This document shows positions 1-8,531 of a stretch of 64,000 nt of DNA, in pieces. Where the stretch lies: NCBI RefSeq assembly GCF_001854245.1, contig NZ_CP015381.1, positions 3,755,001-3,819,000 on the forward strand, given 5' to 3'. Below the pieces are notes generated by a model. That model saw only the letters and a program-made list of their open reading frames with translations, was not told where the DNA came from and made no database searches. Position 1 is the first letter of the stretch. Every line of letters begins with the position of its first letter. The position numbers were made by a program, and so were the translations under genes. The DNA comes from Desulfococcus multivorans. Lineage in GTDB: Bacteria > Desulfobacterota > Desulfobacteria > Desulfobacterales > Desulfococcaceae.

Positions 1-239
1 GTGATTATGGGGTCATCGGCATGCTGACCGACGCTTTGAAAAGCGACCGCGTCGACCTGGTGATCCTGAACACGGCTCCGCTGCCGCTGCAAATTCGCGT
101 CCTGAAAAAGAACCGGCTCCTTGTCGACAACGCACCATACATCCGGCATGCATTTGAATCCAGGACCATTGCCGTGTATATCGACTTCGCGCGATTCGAA
201 GCCCGGCTTCTCGAAAGACGATTTTCCCTGAACCCTTGA
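1..239 (+). CDS. MNT-type nucleotidyltransferase, C-terminal fragment at window edge
   Basis: The reading frame is open to the window edge (codons from base 3), so the gene starts upstream. The visible stretch contains DRVDLVILNTAPLPLQIRV, which matches the region after the catalytic core in MntA-like minimal nucleotidyltransferases, antitoxins that AMPylate HEPN toxins. The GSx10DxD catalytic motif must lie outside the window. No intact HEPN partner follows: ATG 267 opens only a 36-codon frame (MFDKTLIRNE...) that runs into low-complexity sequence and may be a decayed HEPN start. Family assignment rests on the C-terminal part alone. Confidence 0.55.
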   Translation, partial: DYGVIGMLTDALKSDRVDLVILNTAPLPLQIRVLKKNRLLVDNAPYIRHAFESRTIAVYIDFARFEARLLERRFSLNP

Positions 240-359
240 ACCGACGACTCTCAAACAGGTGAACTTATGTTTGACAAGACATTGATTCGGAATGAAGCAT
301 TCAACTTCCGGCATTCACATGCCGGTGCCGGAGGACGGAAGCCAGCGGTCGGAACGTCC

Positions 360-422
360 GATGCCATAACACCATAACACCCTAAAGCCCTAACACCCTA
401 AAACCATAATCACTTAACCACT
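360..422. repeat. Low-complexity CCCTAAC/CCATAAC short-period repeat
   Basis: A run of 7-9-base words of the type CCATAACA, CCCTAAAG, CCCTAACA and CACTTAAC fills the gap before the next gene. The same word family recurs at about 9750-9770, 10310-10365, 16800-16850, 22740 and 25980-26035. The rest of the 240-494 gap shows an AT-rich stretch (430-455) that could hold the promoter of the next gene, but no clear -35/-10 pair. Confidence 0.7.
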
Positions 423-494
423 CTTTTTATGATATATATTTATTGTTGGATCAACAATGAAACCGGAAGCACCAAACCGATCTGGGGGTGAACG

Positions 495-1352
495 ATGAGA
501 TGGAAATCCGTTCTTTTGGCATTATGCTGCCTGGCGCTGGTTGTCTCGGAGGTGTTCGCGGAGACGCCTTCGGCCGGGACGATGGAGTTGAATGTCCTGA
601 AAACCATCCAGTTGGAGGCGACGCCCGTTGACGTGGCCATCACCCCTGACGGGCGGCGGCTGTTCGTGCTGACCGACCAGGGGGAGATTCACGTCTATGC
701 GTCGGCCACGGAAATCGAGAGCAGGATCCCCGTGGGGAAACACATCAACCGGATGAAGGCGGGCCCCGGGGGATCCACCCTCATCCTCGGCAGCAGCGAC
801 AGAAAGACGGTGGAGATCGTCGGCGTCGACTTCATCCGGAACATCGACATTTCCGGGGCGCCGTTCAAGGGGCCTGAGAATGCCCCGGTGGTGATCACTG
901 TTTTCGACGAGTTCCAGTGCCCCCACTGCGCCGCCCTGGTACCGGTGCTCGACCAGGTGGTCGAAAAAAACCCCAAGACCGTCAAAGTCGCCTTCAAGCA
1001 CTTCCCCATCACCGGCCACAAATTCGCCCGAAAAGCGGCTATTGCCGCAATTGCCGCGGGCGAACAGGGTAAATTCTGGGAGCTCCACGACCTGCTGTTC
1101 AAGAATTACAACCGGCTCGACGACAAACTCATCGATGAGCTCGCCCTCGGACTCGACCTGGACCGGGAAGCCTATGAGAAGAAGCTGAAGGACCCCGCCC
1201 TCGAGCAGCGGATCGACCAGGACATCCGGGACGGGCAAAAGGCCGGGGTCAGGGGAACGCCCACCATCTTCGTCAACGGCCGCCTCCTGAGGGACCGCCG
1301 CATCGAGGGATTCCAGGCCGCCATCGACAAGGAATTGAAAAGCAGGGAATAA
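495..1352 (+). CDS. Exported DsbA-like thiol-disulfide protein with beta-propeller-like N-terminal repeat
   Basis: 285 residues. Residues 1-22 form a Sec signal peptide ending VFA-E. Residues 43-115 resemble one or two YVTN/NHL-type propeller blades (VAITPDGRRLFVLTDQG). Residues 124-285 are a DsbA/thioredoxin-4 fold with CPHC at 142-145 and a cis-proline loop GTPTIFVNG near the end. The protein should act in the periplasm as a thiol oxidase or isomerase. The propeller-like extension is unusual for DsbA and may bind a partner. The start is preceded by GGGGGTGA about 5 bases upstream. It appears to be monocistronic, with a repeat element beginning 62 bases after the stop. Confidence 0.85.
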   Translation: MRWKSVLLALCCLALVVSEVFAETPSAGTMELNVLKTIQLEATPVDVAITPDGRRLFVLTDQGEIHVYASATEIESRIPVGKHINRMKAGPGGSTLILGSSDRKTVEIVGVDFIRNIDISGAPFKGPENAPVVITVFDEFQCPHCAALVPVLDQVVEKNPKTVKVAFKHFPITGHKFARKAAIAAIAAGEQGKFWELHDLLFKNYNRLDDKLIDELALGLDLDREAYEKKLKDPALEQRIDQDIRDGQKAGVRGTPTIFVNGRLLRDRRIEGFQAAIDKELKSRE

Positions 1353-1353
1353 A

Positions 1354-1391
1354 GGCTGAAGACTGAAGACTAAAGGCTGAAGGCTGAAGGA
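1354..1391. repeat. GGCTGAA/GACTGAA heptad repeat
   Basis: Imperfect 7-base words (GGCTGAA, GACTGAA, GACTAAA) run head to tail between the DsbA-like stop and element A1. The same family, in either orientation, occurs at 2680-2712, 5637-5668, 8130-8150, 18166-18335 and 25900-25975. Confidence 0.75.
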
Positions 1392-1414
1392 AAACAGGGC
1401 CCTTAATTATAAGT

Positions 1415-1660
1415 GGGGTCGGGCCAAGAGAATCTACCGGAATCACATGAAATACATGCCATAACAAGCCCGAATATCGCCTTAGACGGTTATTTTGAGG
1501 GTCAAAAATGCCCGTCTAAGGAAAAACCCGTCGACGCCGATGCCGACCGGATGGCTTAAACGCGCATTTTTGCACCCAAAACCAGCCGTTTAAGCCCTGA
1601 AAACGCCTGTTTTTGGATCAATAATTTATGAATTTCGGATACTTGTCTTGGCCCGACCCC
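1415..1660 (+). repeat. TA-associated hairpin element, subfamily A, copy A1
   Basis: 246 bp. It starts GGGGTCGGGCCAAG and ends CTTGGCCCGACCCC, a perfect 14-base terminal inverted repeat. Inside are two hairpins: 1480-1521 (arms CCTTAGACGG / CCGTCTAAGG) and 1553-1596 (arms GGCTTAAAC / GTTTAAGCC). No protein is encoded. The triplet AGT lies on both outer flanks, which could be a very short target duplication but is not kept in most other copies. The structure resembles a MITE or a REP/BIME-type palindromic element. Confidence 0.9.
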
Positions 1661-1664
1661 AGTT

Positions 1665-2597
1665 TTAAGCATAGGCCCGTTCCAGTCCGGCGAGGTCAAA
1701 CTTCTTCATCTTGAGAAATGCCTGGGTGACGCGGGCCTTTTGCGCCGCCGTGCCGTTTCGCAACATTTCATCCAGGGCGGCGGGCACGATCTGCCACGAA
1801 ATGCCGTATCTGTCCTTGAGCCACCCGCACTGTTCGGCTTCGGGCACTGCGGAGAGTCGTTCCCAGTAGTAATCAATTTCTTCCTGGTCCCGGCAGGACA
1901 CCATGAAAGAGACGGCTTCGTTGAAACCAAAACGATGCTCGCGGGCGCTGTCCATTGCCGCAAACCAGGAGCCCTCGAGCATGAAGTCGGCAAACATGAT
2001 CGTGCCGGGCTCGTCCGGCGCCTGTCCCGGGCCGTAGCGGACCAGGTTTCCGGGTCTGGAATGCCTGAAGACCGACAGGTAAAAGCGCATGGCCGCCTCT
2101 GCATTGCCGCAGTTTTTGCCTACGAAGAGCAGATTCGGCACGATCGGGGGCCGCGGATCCCCGTCGGGACAGGTCAGCATCACCTGCCACGACAGGCCGT
2201 ATCGATCCTGAATCCAGCCGTATCGCCGGCTGAACGGGTACTCGTCAATGGGCATGAGCACCGTGCCGTCTTCGGACAGATTTTCCCAAACCTCATCCAG
2301 TTTCCTTCTCGCATCCTTTTCCGGCGACGGCGACGGCTTGAAGAATAACGGGTCGAAATTGACGATGAACGACACCGACGGGTTGAATTTGAACAGCGGC
2401 CCGGCACTGAAGGCGACGAACCGATGCCCCCACAACACAAAGGAGACGACGTCGCAATCACCGGCGGGGGTGTCATGAAGGGTCATGATATCCGTAACGG
2501 CTGCGTCGGGGAAAACCGAAGCGTAAAAACCGGCAGCCGCCTTGGCGGTATTGTCGAACCACAGGTGTGGTATGATTTTCTGTTGAAGCGTTGCCAT
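1665..2597 (-). CDS. Two-domain VOC (PhnB/glyoxalase-like) protein
   Basis: 310 residues from ATG at 2597, chosen because GAGGAGGAAT lies just upstream; an in-frame ATG at 2639 lacks a ribosome site. Two tandem PhnB-like modules are visible: residues 1-140 ([23 protein letters not shown]) and about 155-290 ([25 protein letters not shown]), each ending with the family signature YGLSWQVML or YGISWQIVP. Such proteins share the vicinal-oxygen-chelate fold; most lack a known substrate. The final codons lie 4 bases from the end of A1. Confidence 0.85.
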   Translation of the reverse strand: MATLQQKIIPHLWFDNTAKAAAGFYASVFPDAAVTDIMTLHDTPAGDCDVVSFVLWGHRFVAFSAGPLFKFNPSVSFIVNFDPLFFKPSPSPEKDARRKLDEVWENLSEDGTVLMPIDEYPFSRRYGWIQDRYGLSWQVMLTCPDGDPRPPIVPNLLFVGKNCGNAEAAMRFYLSVFRHSRPGNLVRYGPGQAPDEPGTIMFADFMLEGSWFAAMDSAREHRFGFNEAVSFMVSCRDQEEIDYYWERLSAVPEAEQCGWLKDRYGISWQIVPAALDEMLRNGTAAQKARVTQAFLKMKKFDLAGLERAYA

Positions 2598-2732
2598 TGT
2601 ATTCCTCCTCGAGATAAAAGAGGCTGAAGACGTGTCCACCTCAACAGACTATAAGTATGAATCGGGGACGGACCAAGCGGAGGCTGAAGACTGAAGGCTG
2701 AAGGCTGAAGGAAGAGAGGGCCCAGGCCCTCT

Positions 2733-2850
2733 CCCTTAATCCCTTAATCCCTTAATCCCTTAATCCCTTAATCCCTTAATCCCTTAATCCCTTAATCCCT
2801 TAATCCCTTAATCCCTTAATCCCTTAACCACTTAACCACTTAACCACTGA
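2733..2850. repeat. Tandem 8-bp repeat CCCTTAAT
   Basis: CCCTTAAT is repeated 11 times exactly (2733-2820), then grades into CACTTAAC-type 8-mers to about 2850. It is preceded by GGCTGAA heptads (2680-2712). The array lies just beyond the stop codon of the PKD protein gene and is a likely site of length variation by slippage. Confidence 0.95.
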
Positions 2851-2866
2851 TACCACATCCCCCCCA

Positions 2867-5551
2867 TCACGGATTATTGTCCAGATAGGTCGTGGTCGTG
2901 TTGTCGTTCAGGGTCGTGATGAGGGTCACGCCGGCATTGGGATCGGCATTCTGGTAATGGGCGAAGAACTGCCGGTAGATCTTCCGGGCGACGGCCTTGC
3001 CGGAGGCGTCCGTGGGAATGTCGACCAACAGCGGCATGGTGTTGGGATAGACCGCGGGAAAGGGATAGGTTTCTCCGGGACCGATCCAGTCGCACCAGGG
3101 CCCCCGCGTTGATTCGTTCCCCTTGCTGTCCACAAAACTGACGGCGTACCTCACCTGGTAGTTCTCCACCCAGTTTTCAGACGCGCCGTAGGTTCCGCCC
3201 CAGAGCTCCCAGTCGGGATGGATCCAGGGGGCGGTCTGGGGGAAGTAGAGGTCCTCGCCGTCAACAGCCTTCATCTGGAACTGCCGGCTGTAGTCATTGG
3301 CGTAGAAGGCGGATATCGACGCGAAAAACAGCTGATCCTCGGGGATCCCCGCGGCATTCACGTCGATCTCGAAGCTCCCGTCCATGGCCCCCTTCCGGAT
3401 GACGATCCGGTCGGTCCTGGGAACGGCGTGGGCGGTGTCGGTGGAGGCAATATTCCCGACGAGGATGTCCGCCTTGGCCGGCGACTTCAGGACCACATTC
3501 CCCTTGATCGTCCCGCCAAGGGGCCCGACAAGGGCCGGATACTGGCTGAAGGTTATGGCGGCGACCTCGATGGGCACGACGGCGCCCAGGTCGAGGGAGA
3601 AGGTATCGGAATAGTTGACGGGCCGCGTATACCACTGCCCCTTATTCAGGCAGCAGGTGGTGCCCATGTCGGTTCCGCAGTAGGTGTTCACGAGATGCTG
3701 GCTATTCTGGACGGAGATGGCGGCGACCTGATTCTTGACGACCCCGGTCCGCCACACCACCGAGCCGTGGTACTGGGTCTGCATGAGCGACTGATCGTTG
3801 GGCCGTTTCGGCTTGCCGCACCAGGTGTAGAACCAGTCCTTGGTGTCATAGTCCGCGTCCGAGGTCGGGGCGGCGGGGTTCTGGGAATGGAGATCCCAGT
3901 GCATGTAGTTGCCCGAACTGTTGCAGGAAATCCCCCAGTCCGTCAGCGTGTAGGAGGTGGTGTTGCTGTGGGTGTAGCTTCCCAGGATGCCCTGGGCCTG
4001 GTTGAAGCCCACCGAAAAGGTCGAATTCGCGGAGTAGGTGGTCACCGGGTTGGGGGACGTGGGGTCGTTGTTCACCCAGATCCAGAAGTAATCGAATGGA
4101 TTGACCGTTGTGGTGAGTCGGTCTTGGAACCACCCGAACTCATTGCACTTGTCCATGTCGCTCGAGGTGGCTATGAAGGTGCTCCCCGAGCTGTTGGGGT
4201 TGCCCTGGGCGTCGACCTGGAGGAGCAGGAACTGCTGGTTCCCCGTGGGGTTGCCGCCGTTGTCCAGAAAGAGGGTGAAGGTGTAGTTGACGTTTTGGGC
4301 GCCCCCCTGGGTCCGGCCGTCATCCACGTCGTGCCTGCCGGACCAGTTCTGCATCCAGCCCGCGAGGATGCTGTAGTACCACTTGCAGTTGATCAGCCCG
4401 TCCGGGATGGGCGGATCGGCCGTGGCGGAGACCAGCGGTGCCGGGGTCTCTTCCCGGGATTCCCGCAGCGTTTTCAGGAGATGATCGGCATAGCGCAGGT
4501 GGGTTTCCGGGGTGAGTTCGACGTCCGGGTCATAGGGAATCTCGAAGATACGGAAAACGGGCGTGTTCCCCTCCCGAAATCGTTTGAAAAGATACGCGGT
4601 CGATCCGCCGTCGTTCACCATCCCCAAATGGGATGTCAGGGCGTTCTGTTTGTGGTCTTCCGAGACGTTGAAGACGAGGGCCCACTTGCCCTCCCGCAGT
4701 GCCTGCCACAGGAGCCGGTTTCCGGCGAGTTCCCCGGCGGAATGGGCGTTTGCATCCAGGACCGCCGCATGGTAGCCGCCCAGGGGCTGGGACCCGTCGA
4801 ACTGATCCACGATCCCGCGATGGCGGAGGAGATCGAAGGTGGGATGCGCCACCGCCCGATCGATGAGGATCTTCAGGCGCTCCACCGTAACCGCCACGGT
4901 TTTGGGCTCGCTTTTCGCCTTGTGGTCGTCCACCACCAGCTTCACGACATAGGTGCCCGGCATGTCCGGCACGAAGCTGGGCGTGACCGAGGACGGATCG
5001 GAAAGGGCCGCCTTGCTCTTTTTGGGAGCGGTGACGATGGACCATTGGTAGGCCAGGGGGTCTTCGTCCTCATCGCCGGACCCGCCGCCGTCGAGGATCA
5101 CCGTCTCCTTCACGAAGGCATCCTGATTCGGGCCGGCGTCCGCCACCGGCGCACGGTTTTTCGAGCAGTCCACTTGAAACCTGAGGGTCTGCCGATAGGT
5201 CTTGCCCTTCGGCCCGACCACCTCGGCGCGGAAGACGTTCATCCGGGGTCCGTTCACGCTCGCCTTGAGGCCGTCCCCGGCCGAGATCACGCCCTGGGCC
5301 ACGTCGCTCTCGATGTAATGGAAGAGCGCGCCCACGGGCTTCCCGTTCATCCAGGCGTAAAAGGTCTTCCGGTCCTCGTCGGCGGTGAAATTGAACTGGA
5401 TGGTGATCCACACGTTGGACGTCTCGAGGACCTGCATCTCCTCCGGCTCGACGATGTCGAGGGGTGACCCGATCGCCCCCCATGCCGACGCCGCAGGGAA
5501 AACGATGATGAACAAAATGACCATTCCCCACCACTGCATGCTTCTTTTCAT
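2867..5551 (-). CDS. Large secreted PKD-domain protein
   Basis: 894 residues. A Sec signal peptide spans residues 1-26 (hydrophobic run ending SAWGA). Residues about 30-130 look like an Ig-like domain. Residues 136-225 are a PKD domain (APVADAGPNQDAFV... to ...GTYVVKLVVDD). Residues 228-370 are an unidentified globular part. The rest (400-894) is rich in Asn, Ser, Thr and Tyr, as is common in secreted extracellular proteins, and no catalytic motif was recognised. It is probably a surface-associated or secreted adhesin-like protein. The start has AGGAGG upstream (ACAGGAGGATGTTATG). It is convergent with nothing and appears to stand alone. Confidence 0.75.
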   Translation of the reverse strand: MKRSMQWWGMVILFIIVFPAASAWGAIGSPLDIVEPEEMQVLETSNVWITIQFNFTADEDRKTFYAWMNGKPVGALFHYIESDVAQGVISAGDGLKASVNGPRMNVFRAEVVGPKGKTYRQTLRFQVDCSKNRAPVADAGPNQDAFVKETVILDGGGSGDEDEDPLAYQWSIVTAPKKSKAALSDPSSVTPSFVPDMPGTYVVKLVVDDHKAKSEPKTVAVTVERLKILIDRAVAHPTFDLLRHRGIVDQFDGSQPLGGYHAAVLDANAHSAGELAGNRLLWQALREGKWALVFNVSEDHKQNALTSHLGMVNDGGSTAYLFKRFREGNTPVFRIFEIPYDPDVELTPETHLRYADHLLKTLRESREETPAPLVSATADPPIPDGLINCKWYYSILAGWMQNWSGRHDVDDGRTQGGAQNVNYTFTLFLDNGGNPTGNQQFLLLQVDAQGNPNSSGSTFIATSSDMDKCNEFGWFQDRLTTTVNPFDYFWIWVNNDPTSPNPVTTYSANSTFSVGFNQAQGILGSYTHSNTTSYTLTDWGISCNSSGNYMHWDLHSQNPAAPTSDADYDTKDWFYTWCGKPKRPNDQSLMQTQYHGSVVWRTGVVKNQVAAISVQNSQHLVNTYCGTDMGTTCCLNKGQWYTRPVNYSDTFSLDLGAVVPIEVAAITFSQYPALVGPLGGTIKGNVVLKSPAKADILVGNIASTDTAHAVPRTDRIVIRKGAMDGSFEIDVNAAGIPEDQLFFASISAFYANDYSRQFQMKAVDGEDLYFPQTAPWIHPDWELWGGTYGASENWVENYQVRYAVSFVDSKGNESTRGPWCDWIGPGETYPFPAVYPNTMPLLVDIPTDASGKAVARKIYRQFFAHYQNADPNAGVTLITTLNDNTTTTYLDNNP

Positions 5552-5710
5552 AACATCCTCCTGTCATCGGTTACGGTAAGCATCCCGGCCTTTGGGGCCG
5601 CTTTTGAGGCTTGATTCAACGCTCGGGGTTCATTCAGGCTGAAGGCTGAAGACTGAAGGCTGAAGGAGGGCTTCTGCGGCAAATACAGCCCTATCCCCTG
5701 TCCGCCTTCA

Positions 5711-5818
5711 GCCTTAGAGGGGCAATTTTGACCCCAAAAATGCCCCTCTAAGGCAATATTCGGGCCGATTTTGAAGCGATTTTCTTGTAATGCCGGCACA
5801 TTACCTTGGCCCGACCCC
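5711..5818 (-). repeat. Half element of subfamily A, reverse orientation
   Basis: Read on the minus strand, this begins GGGGTCGGGCCAAG at 5818 and runs through hairpin 1 (arms GCCTTAGAGGGGCA / TGCCCCTCTAAGGC, 5711-5753), then stops. It corresponds to the left half of the A elements with diverged sequence between. It is the only copy on the minus strand. GGCTGAA heptads lie beside it at 5637-5668. Confidence 0.75.
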
Positions 5819-5828
5819 AGTCACCCAG

Positions 5829-7472
5829 TCAATACCCGTCTTCGCGGTAGTTGCATTGGCTGTTTTCGCAGGACGGCACCGCCGTCGAGGTGTCGATCTG
5901 GGCGTAGGGGTCGCCGACGATGATGGGATCGCCGTTCTCGTCGTATTGTTGATTCCCATCCTCGTCCACCGCGTATTTCCAGTATTTCGGCGGGTTCAGG
6001 TCGTCATACTGCCTGCCGACGGCCTGGAAGGTGAAATCCGAAACATCCGCCTGATACGGTTTTATCCTGGCCCTGGGGCCGCCCTCCTGGAACACCCGCA
6101 GCACCATGAGGTCGAAGGAGAGGATGACGTCCCTCCCCCACACGATGTCCGGGTTATGCGCCTCGATGCTGGTCCTGGCGCATGCCGCCATGTCGTCGGC
6201 CACCGGGAAGTGCGTGGCCACCGTGAGCTGCGGACGGGGATCGATCCGGCTGAGCAGATAGCCGAAGGCACCCTGGGGCGTATGGGAGCTGTTCTGCACC
6301 ATCTTGGCGAAATCGACGGCATTCGAAAAGCCGTCATACGTAGGCCAATCCGGTTCCGGGGGCTGATACAGGCCGATATTCTTGAAGGCCCACACCTCCG
6401 CCGGCGGGTTCATTTCATGGATGAACACATTCACGCCCGCAGCCTGCCGGATGCTGTGGTATTCGGGTTTGGTGTCGCCCGTGTAGATCATCGACAGGCC
6501 GTTCCACTCGAGCTTGTAGCCCATGGCGCCCTTCCGCGTGTGGATCACCGGGAAATGGGTGATCTTCACGCCGGTTTTCGGGTTGTGATAGGCGACGTTG
6601 TCCCCCGCCGCCCTCCCGTACTTCCGCCAGTCCAGTTCGATGGGGATCACGGCATAGCCGTCGGCGGGATCGTCGTCCCCCACCGGCCTGGGGTCGCAGG
6701 GCAGGCCCCAGCTTTCCCGGGTGAAGGGCGCGTAGCTTTCATAACTGGTGGAGATGAAGCTCTGGCTCTCGGAGTGCCAGCGGCAGGCTTCCCTCAGATT
6801 GCTGCAGAAGGCTCGGACCCCGTCGTCGTAAAGGCGGCGCGGGGGCCTCGGGCTTTTCACCCCCGAGGGGGCGGCCCCCCAGACGACGAGGGGGGACTTG
6901 CGGTCCGCCACGGCGCCAAAGCAATAGATGTGAACCAGGTCGCTGATGTGGTCGCCGTGGAGATGGGTCAGGAAGATCTTGTCCATCCTCCCCAGAGAGA
7001 TCCCCATGGCGTTGTAATTGGCGCACACCCCCGAGCCGCAGTCGAACACGAACTGGTCCGGCGCCGTTCCGGGGCCGGGCCCCACCTCGACGAAGATGCT
7101 CATCATCTGCTGCGCCCGGCGAAGCTGGTTGGGGATGTTCGAGCCCAGGAACGTGATCCGCATTTCGTTCTCTTCGGGAAGCCTGTAGGTTTCCGGTATC
7201 CCGTTGTAAGGGTCCCCCTGGGTCGGCTTCCACTTGGGCAGGTGATCGAAATAGGTGTACTGCTGGGTCTCGTCATACTCCGGCGGGTAGTCGCAGCTCC
7301 CCGTGAGGCAGGTGTCCGGGTCGCAGTCGTCGGTTGTCGGCTCGGAAACCTTCCTCCCCGCGAAGGCGCTCACGGCGCCGCCCATGGTCAGCCCGCCCAG
7401 GGCCAGCCCCGATGTCTTCAATGCCTCCCGCCGCGTATATCCCTTGTGCACGCTTTTCACGTCATCCGTCAT
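5829..7472 (-). CDS. Tat-exported metallo-beta-lactamase-fold hydrolase
   Basis: 547 residues. The N-terminus carries a twin-arginine signal (TRREALK, then a hydrophobic stretch to AVSAFAG). Residues 104-300 hold the MBL core, with the metal motif HLHGDH at about 170-175 and further His/Asp residues (HTRKGAMGYKLEW, YTGDTKPE). It is longer than the typical 250-residue fold, with an extended C-terminus rich in Asp and Tyr. It should be a periplasmic di-metal hydrolase; the substrate is not readable. GAGGAGAGGAG precedes the ATG. A c-di-GMP-I riboswitch lies upstream on the same strand, suggesting second-messenger control. Confidence 0.85.
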   Translation of the reverse strand: MTDDVKSVHKGYTRREALKTSGLALGGLTMGGAVSAFAGRKVSEPTTDDCDPDTCLTGSCDYPPEYDETQQYTYFDHLPKWKPTQGDPYNGIPETYRLPEENEMRITFLGSNIPNQLRRAQQMMSIFVEVGPGPGTAPDQFVFDCGSGVCANYNAMGISLGRMDKIFLTHLHGDHISDLVHIYCFGAVADRKSPLVVWGAAPSGVKSPRPPRRLYDDGVRAFCSNLREACRWHSESQSFISTSYESYAPFTRESWGLPCDPRPVGDDDPADGYAVIPIELDWRKYGRAAGDNVAYHNPKTGVKITHFPVIHTRKGAMGYKLEWNGLSMIYTGDTKPEYHSIRQAAGVNVFIHEMNPPAEVWAFKNIGLYQPPEPDWPTYDGFSNAVDFAKMVQNSSHTPQGAFGYLLSRIDPRPQLTVATHFPVADDMAACARTSIEAHNPDIVWGRDVILSFDLMVLRVFQEGGPRARIKPYQADVSDFTFQAVGRQYDDLNPPKYWKYAVDEDGNQQYDENGDPIIVGDPYAQIDTSTAVPSCENSQCNYREDGY

Positions 7473-7533
7473 GATCGATTCTCCTCTCCTCTTTAGATTT
7501 GGGGGTCAATTGGGTCAATTCAATTGGGCAATT

Positions 7534-7779
7534 GGGGTCGGGCCAAGACAATCTTCCGGAATCACATCAAATAAATGCCATAAAAAGCCCGAATATCGCC
7601 TTAGACGGGCATTTTGAGGGTCAATATTGCCCATCTAAGGAAAAAACCGTCGCCCCCGACGCCCCCCGAATGGCTTAAACGCGCATTTTTGCATCCAAAA
7701 ACAGTTGTTTAAGCCATGAAAACGCCTGTTTTTGGATTGATTATTTATGAATTCCAAGCACTTGACTTGGCCCGACCCC
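7534..7779 (+). repeat. Hairpin element, subfamily A, copy A2
   Basis: 246 bp with intact 14-base terminal inverted repeats. It is preceded by GCAATT, as many copies are. It lies between the riboswitch/terminator (7798-7892) and the start of the MBL-fold gene (7472), so it occupies most of that gene's 5' leader. Hairpin 1 has accumulated changes (GCCCATCTAAGG arm). Confidence 0.9.
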
Positions 7780-7797
7780 ACTCCCCCAAGGCTGCAT

Positions 7798-7831
7798 AAA
7801 AAAAAGCCGGGTCACCCTTGGGCAACCCGGC
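7798..7831 (-). terminator. Rho-independent terminator downstream of riboswitch
   Basis: On the minus strand GCCGGGTTGCCC and GGGTGACCCGGC form a strong GC stem with a short AA loop, followed by eight or more T residues. The 5' arm is the 3' end of the c-di-GMP aptamer (CCGGGTTGCC), so the two structures are mutually exclusive. By this overlap, ligand binding would prevent terminator formation, giving an ON switch (inference). Confidence 0.85.
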
Positions 7832-7892
7832 TGTCTGTTCAGACCCGTGGCTTTCCGTCCCTGTCTCACGGCAGGTTTGGCATTATCAATGG
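7819..7892 (-). promoter_or_regulatory. c-di-GMP-I (GEMM) riboswitch aptamer
   Basis: On the minus strand the conserved GEMM features appear in order: AATGCCAAACC, a P2 stem CCTGCC/GACAGG closed by a GTGA (GNRA) tetraloop, GGACGGAAAGCCACGGGTC, a P3 stem GTCTG/CAGAC, and the 3' receptor strand CCGGGTTGCC. This matches the established class-I c-di-GMP riboswitch consensus. By hand alignment the residue equivalent to Vc2 G20 is G, favouring c-di-GMP over cGAMP, but the alignment is uncertain there. The next gene downstream is the MBL-fold protein. Confidence 0.88.
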
Positions 7893-7904
7893 ATGAAATG
7901 ATCC

Positions 7905-8025
7905 CGGTGGGCTCAAAAAACAAAACGCCCCGAACCGGATCCTGGGAGCCGGTACGGAGCGTTCAGAAGCATCTTCTGGAGGGTCGCTTTCCGGTGCGTC
8001 ATTTCGCCATCCCTTTTAAGGATAG
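7905..8025 (-). promoter_or_regulatory. Possible degenerate second aptamer in the same leader
   Basis: Upstream of the GEMM aptamer on the minus strand, GACGCACCGGAAAGCGACCC followed by a CAGAAG/CTTCTG stem and ACCGGCTCCC loosely mirrors the order GGACGGAAAGCC - P3 - GCCGGGTTGCC. It ends near CGGGGCGTTTTGTTTTTT, a possible weak terminator. Tandem GEMM riboswitches are known, but the core residues here are not well kept, so this is tentative. Confidence 0.3.
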
Positions 8026-8204
8026 AGGTCCACACGCTTCAAGCAGAAATCGCTTATGGGGTTAACATATAATTTTCAGCTCATTTTCTCATAGCAGAAA
8101 AATGAAGTTTTGCAAATAAAATTTTTGAGGCTAAAGACTGAAGACCGAAGACCATAAGGGTGCGCCGGTAATCACATAACCACATAAAACCTTAACTAAT
8201 AAGT

Positions 8205-8450
8205 GGGGTCGGGCGAAGAGAATCTCCCGGAATCACATGAAATACATGCCATAAAAAGCCCGAATATCGCCTTAGACGGGCATTTTGAGGGTCAAAAATG
8301 CCCGTCTAAGGAAAAATCCGTCGACCCCGATGCCGACCGGATGGCTTAAACGCGCATTTTTGAACCCAAAACCAGCCGTTTAAGCCCTGAAAACGCCTGT
8401 TTTTGGATCAATAATTTATGAATTTCGGATACTTGACTTGGCCCGACCCC
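8205..8450 (+). repeat. Hairpin element, subfamily A, copy A3
   Basis: 246 bp. The left end has one change (GGGGTCGGGCGAAG) and the right end is perfect. Sequence is nearly identical to A1 in the right half, including AATTTCGGATACTTG. Its right end abuts the HEPN gene fragment at 8451. Confidence 0.9.
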
Positions 8451-8531
8451 TACACCCATCTGACTTAAAATGTAGTCGATCTCGTCCAGAATATGACGGA
8501 TGTACTCATGCGGCGATAGGGACACGCTCAA
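8451..8531 (-). pseudogene. HEPN toxin gene truncated by element A3
   Basis: The minus-strand frame starting about 8531 reads SPHEYIRHILDEIDYILSQM, a typical N-terminus of DUF86/HepT-like HEPN toxins. It then runs directly into the right end of A3, continuing in frame as GVGVGPSQ and stopping inside the element. The remaining roughly 90 residues, including the RX4-6H RNase motif, are gone. Its start overlaps the end of the MNT gene (8506), the usual MNT-HEPN operon spacing. Confidence 0.75.

Noticed and set aside
2733-2850. CCCTTAAT array as a plasmid-origin iteron set
   Set aside because: No replication initiator gene, DnaA box or partition gene lies nearby; units are only 8 bp and the same words occur in many intergenic gaps.
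3218-5467. A 749-codon open frame on the plus strand opposite the PKD protein gene
   Set aside because: It is an antisense shadow: composition is Gly/Val/His/Arg-rich with no domain, while the minus strand has a signal peptide and a PKD domain.
5790-7496. A 568-codon plus-strand frame opposite the MBL-fold gene
   Set aside because: Antisense of a GC-rich gene; low-complexity Arg/Gly/His/Val protein with no motif, and the minus strand has a Tat signal and HLHGDH.
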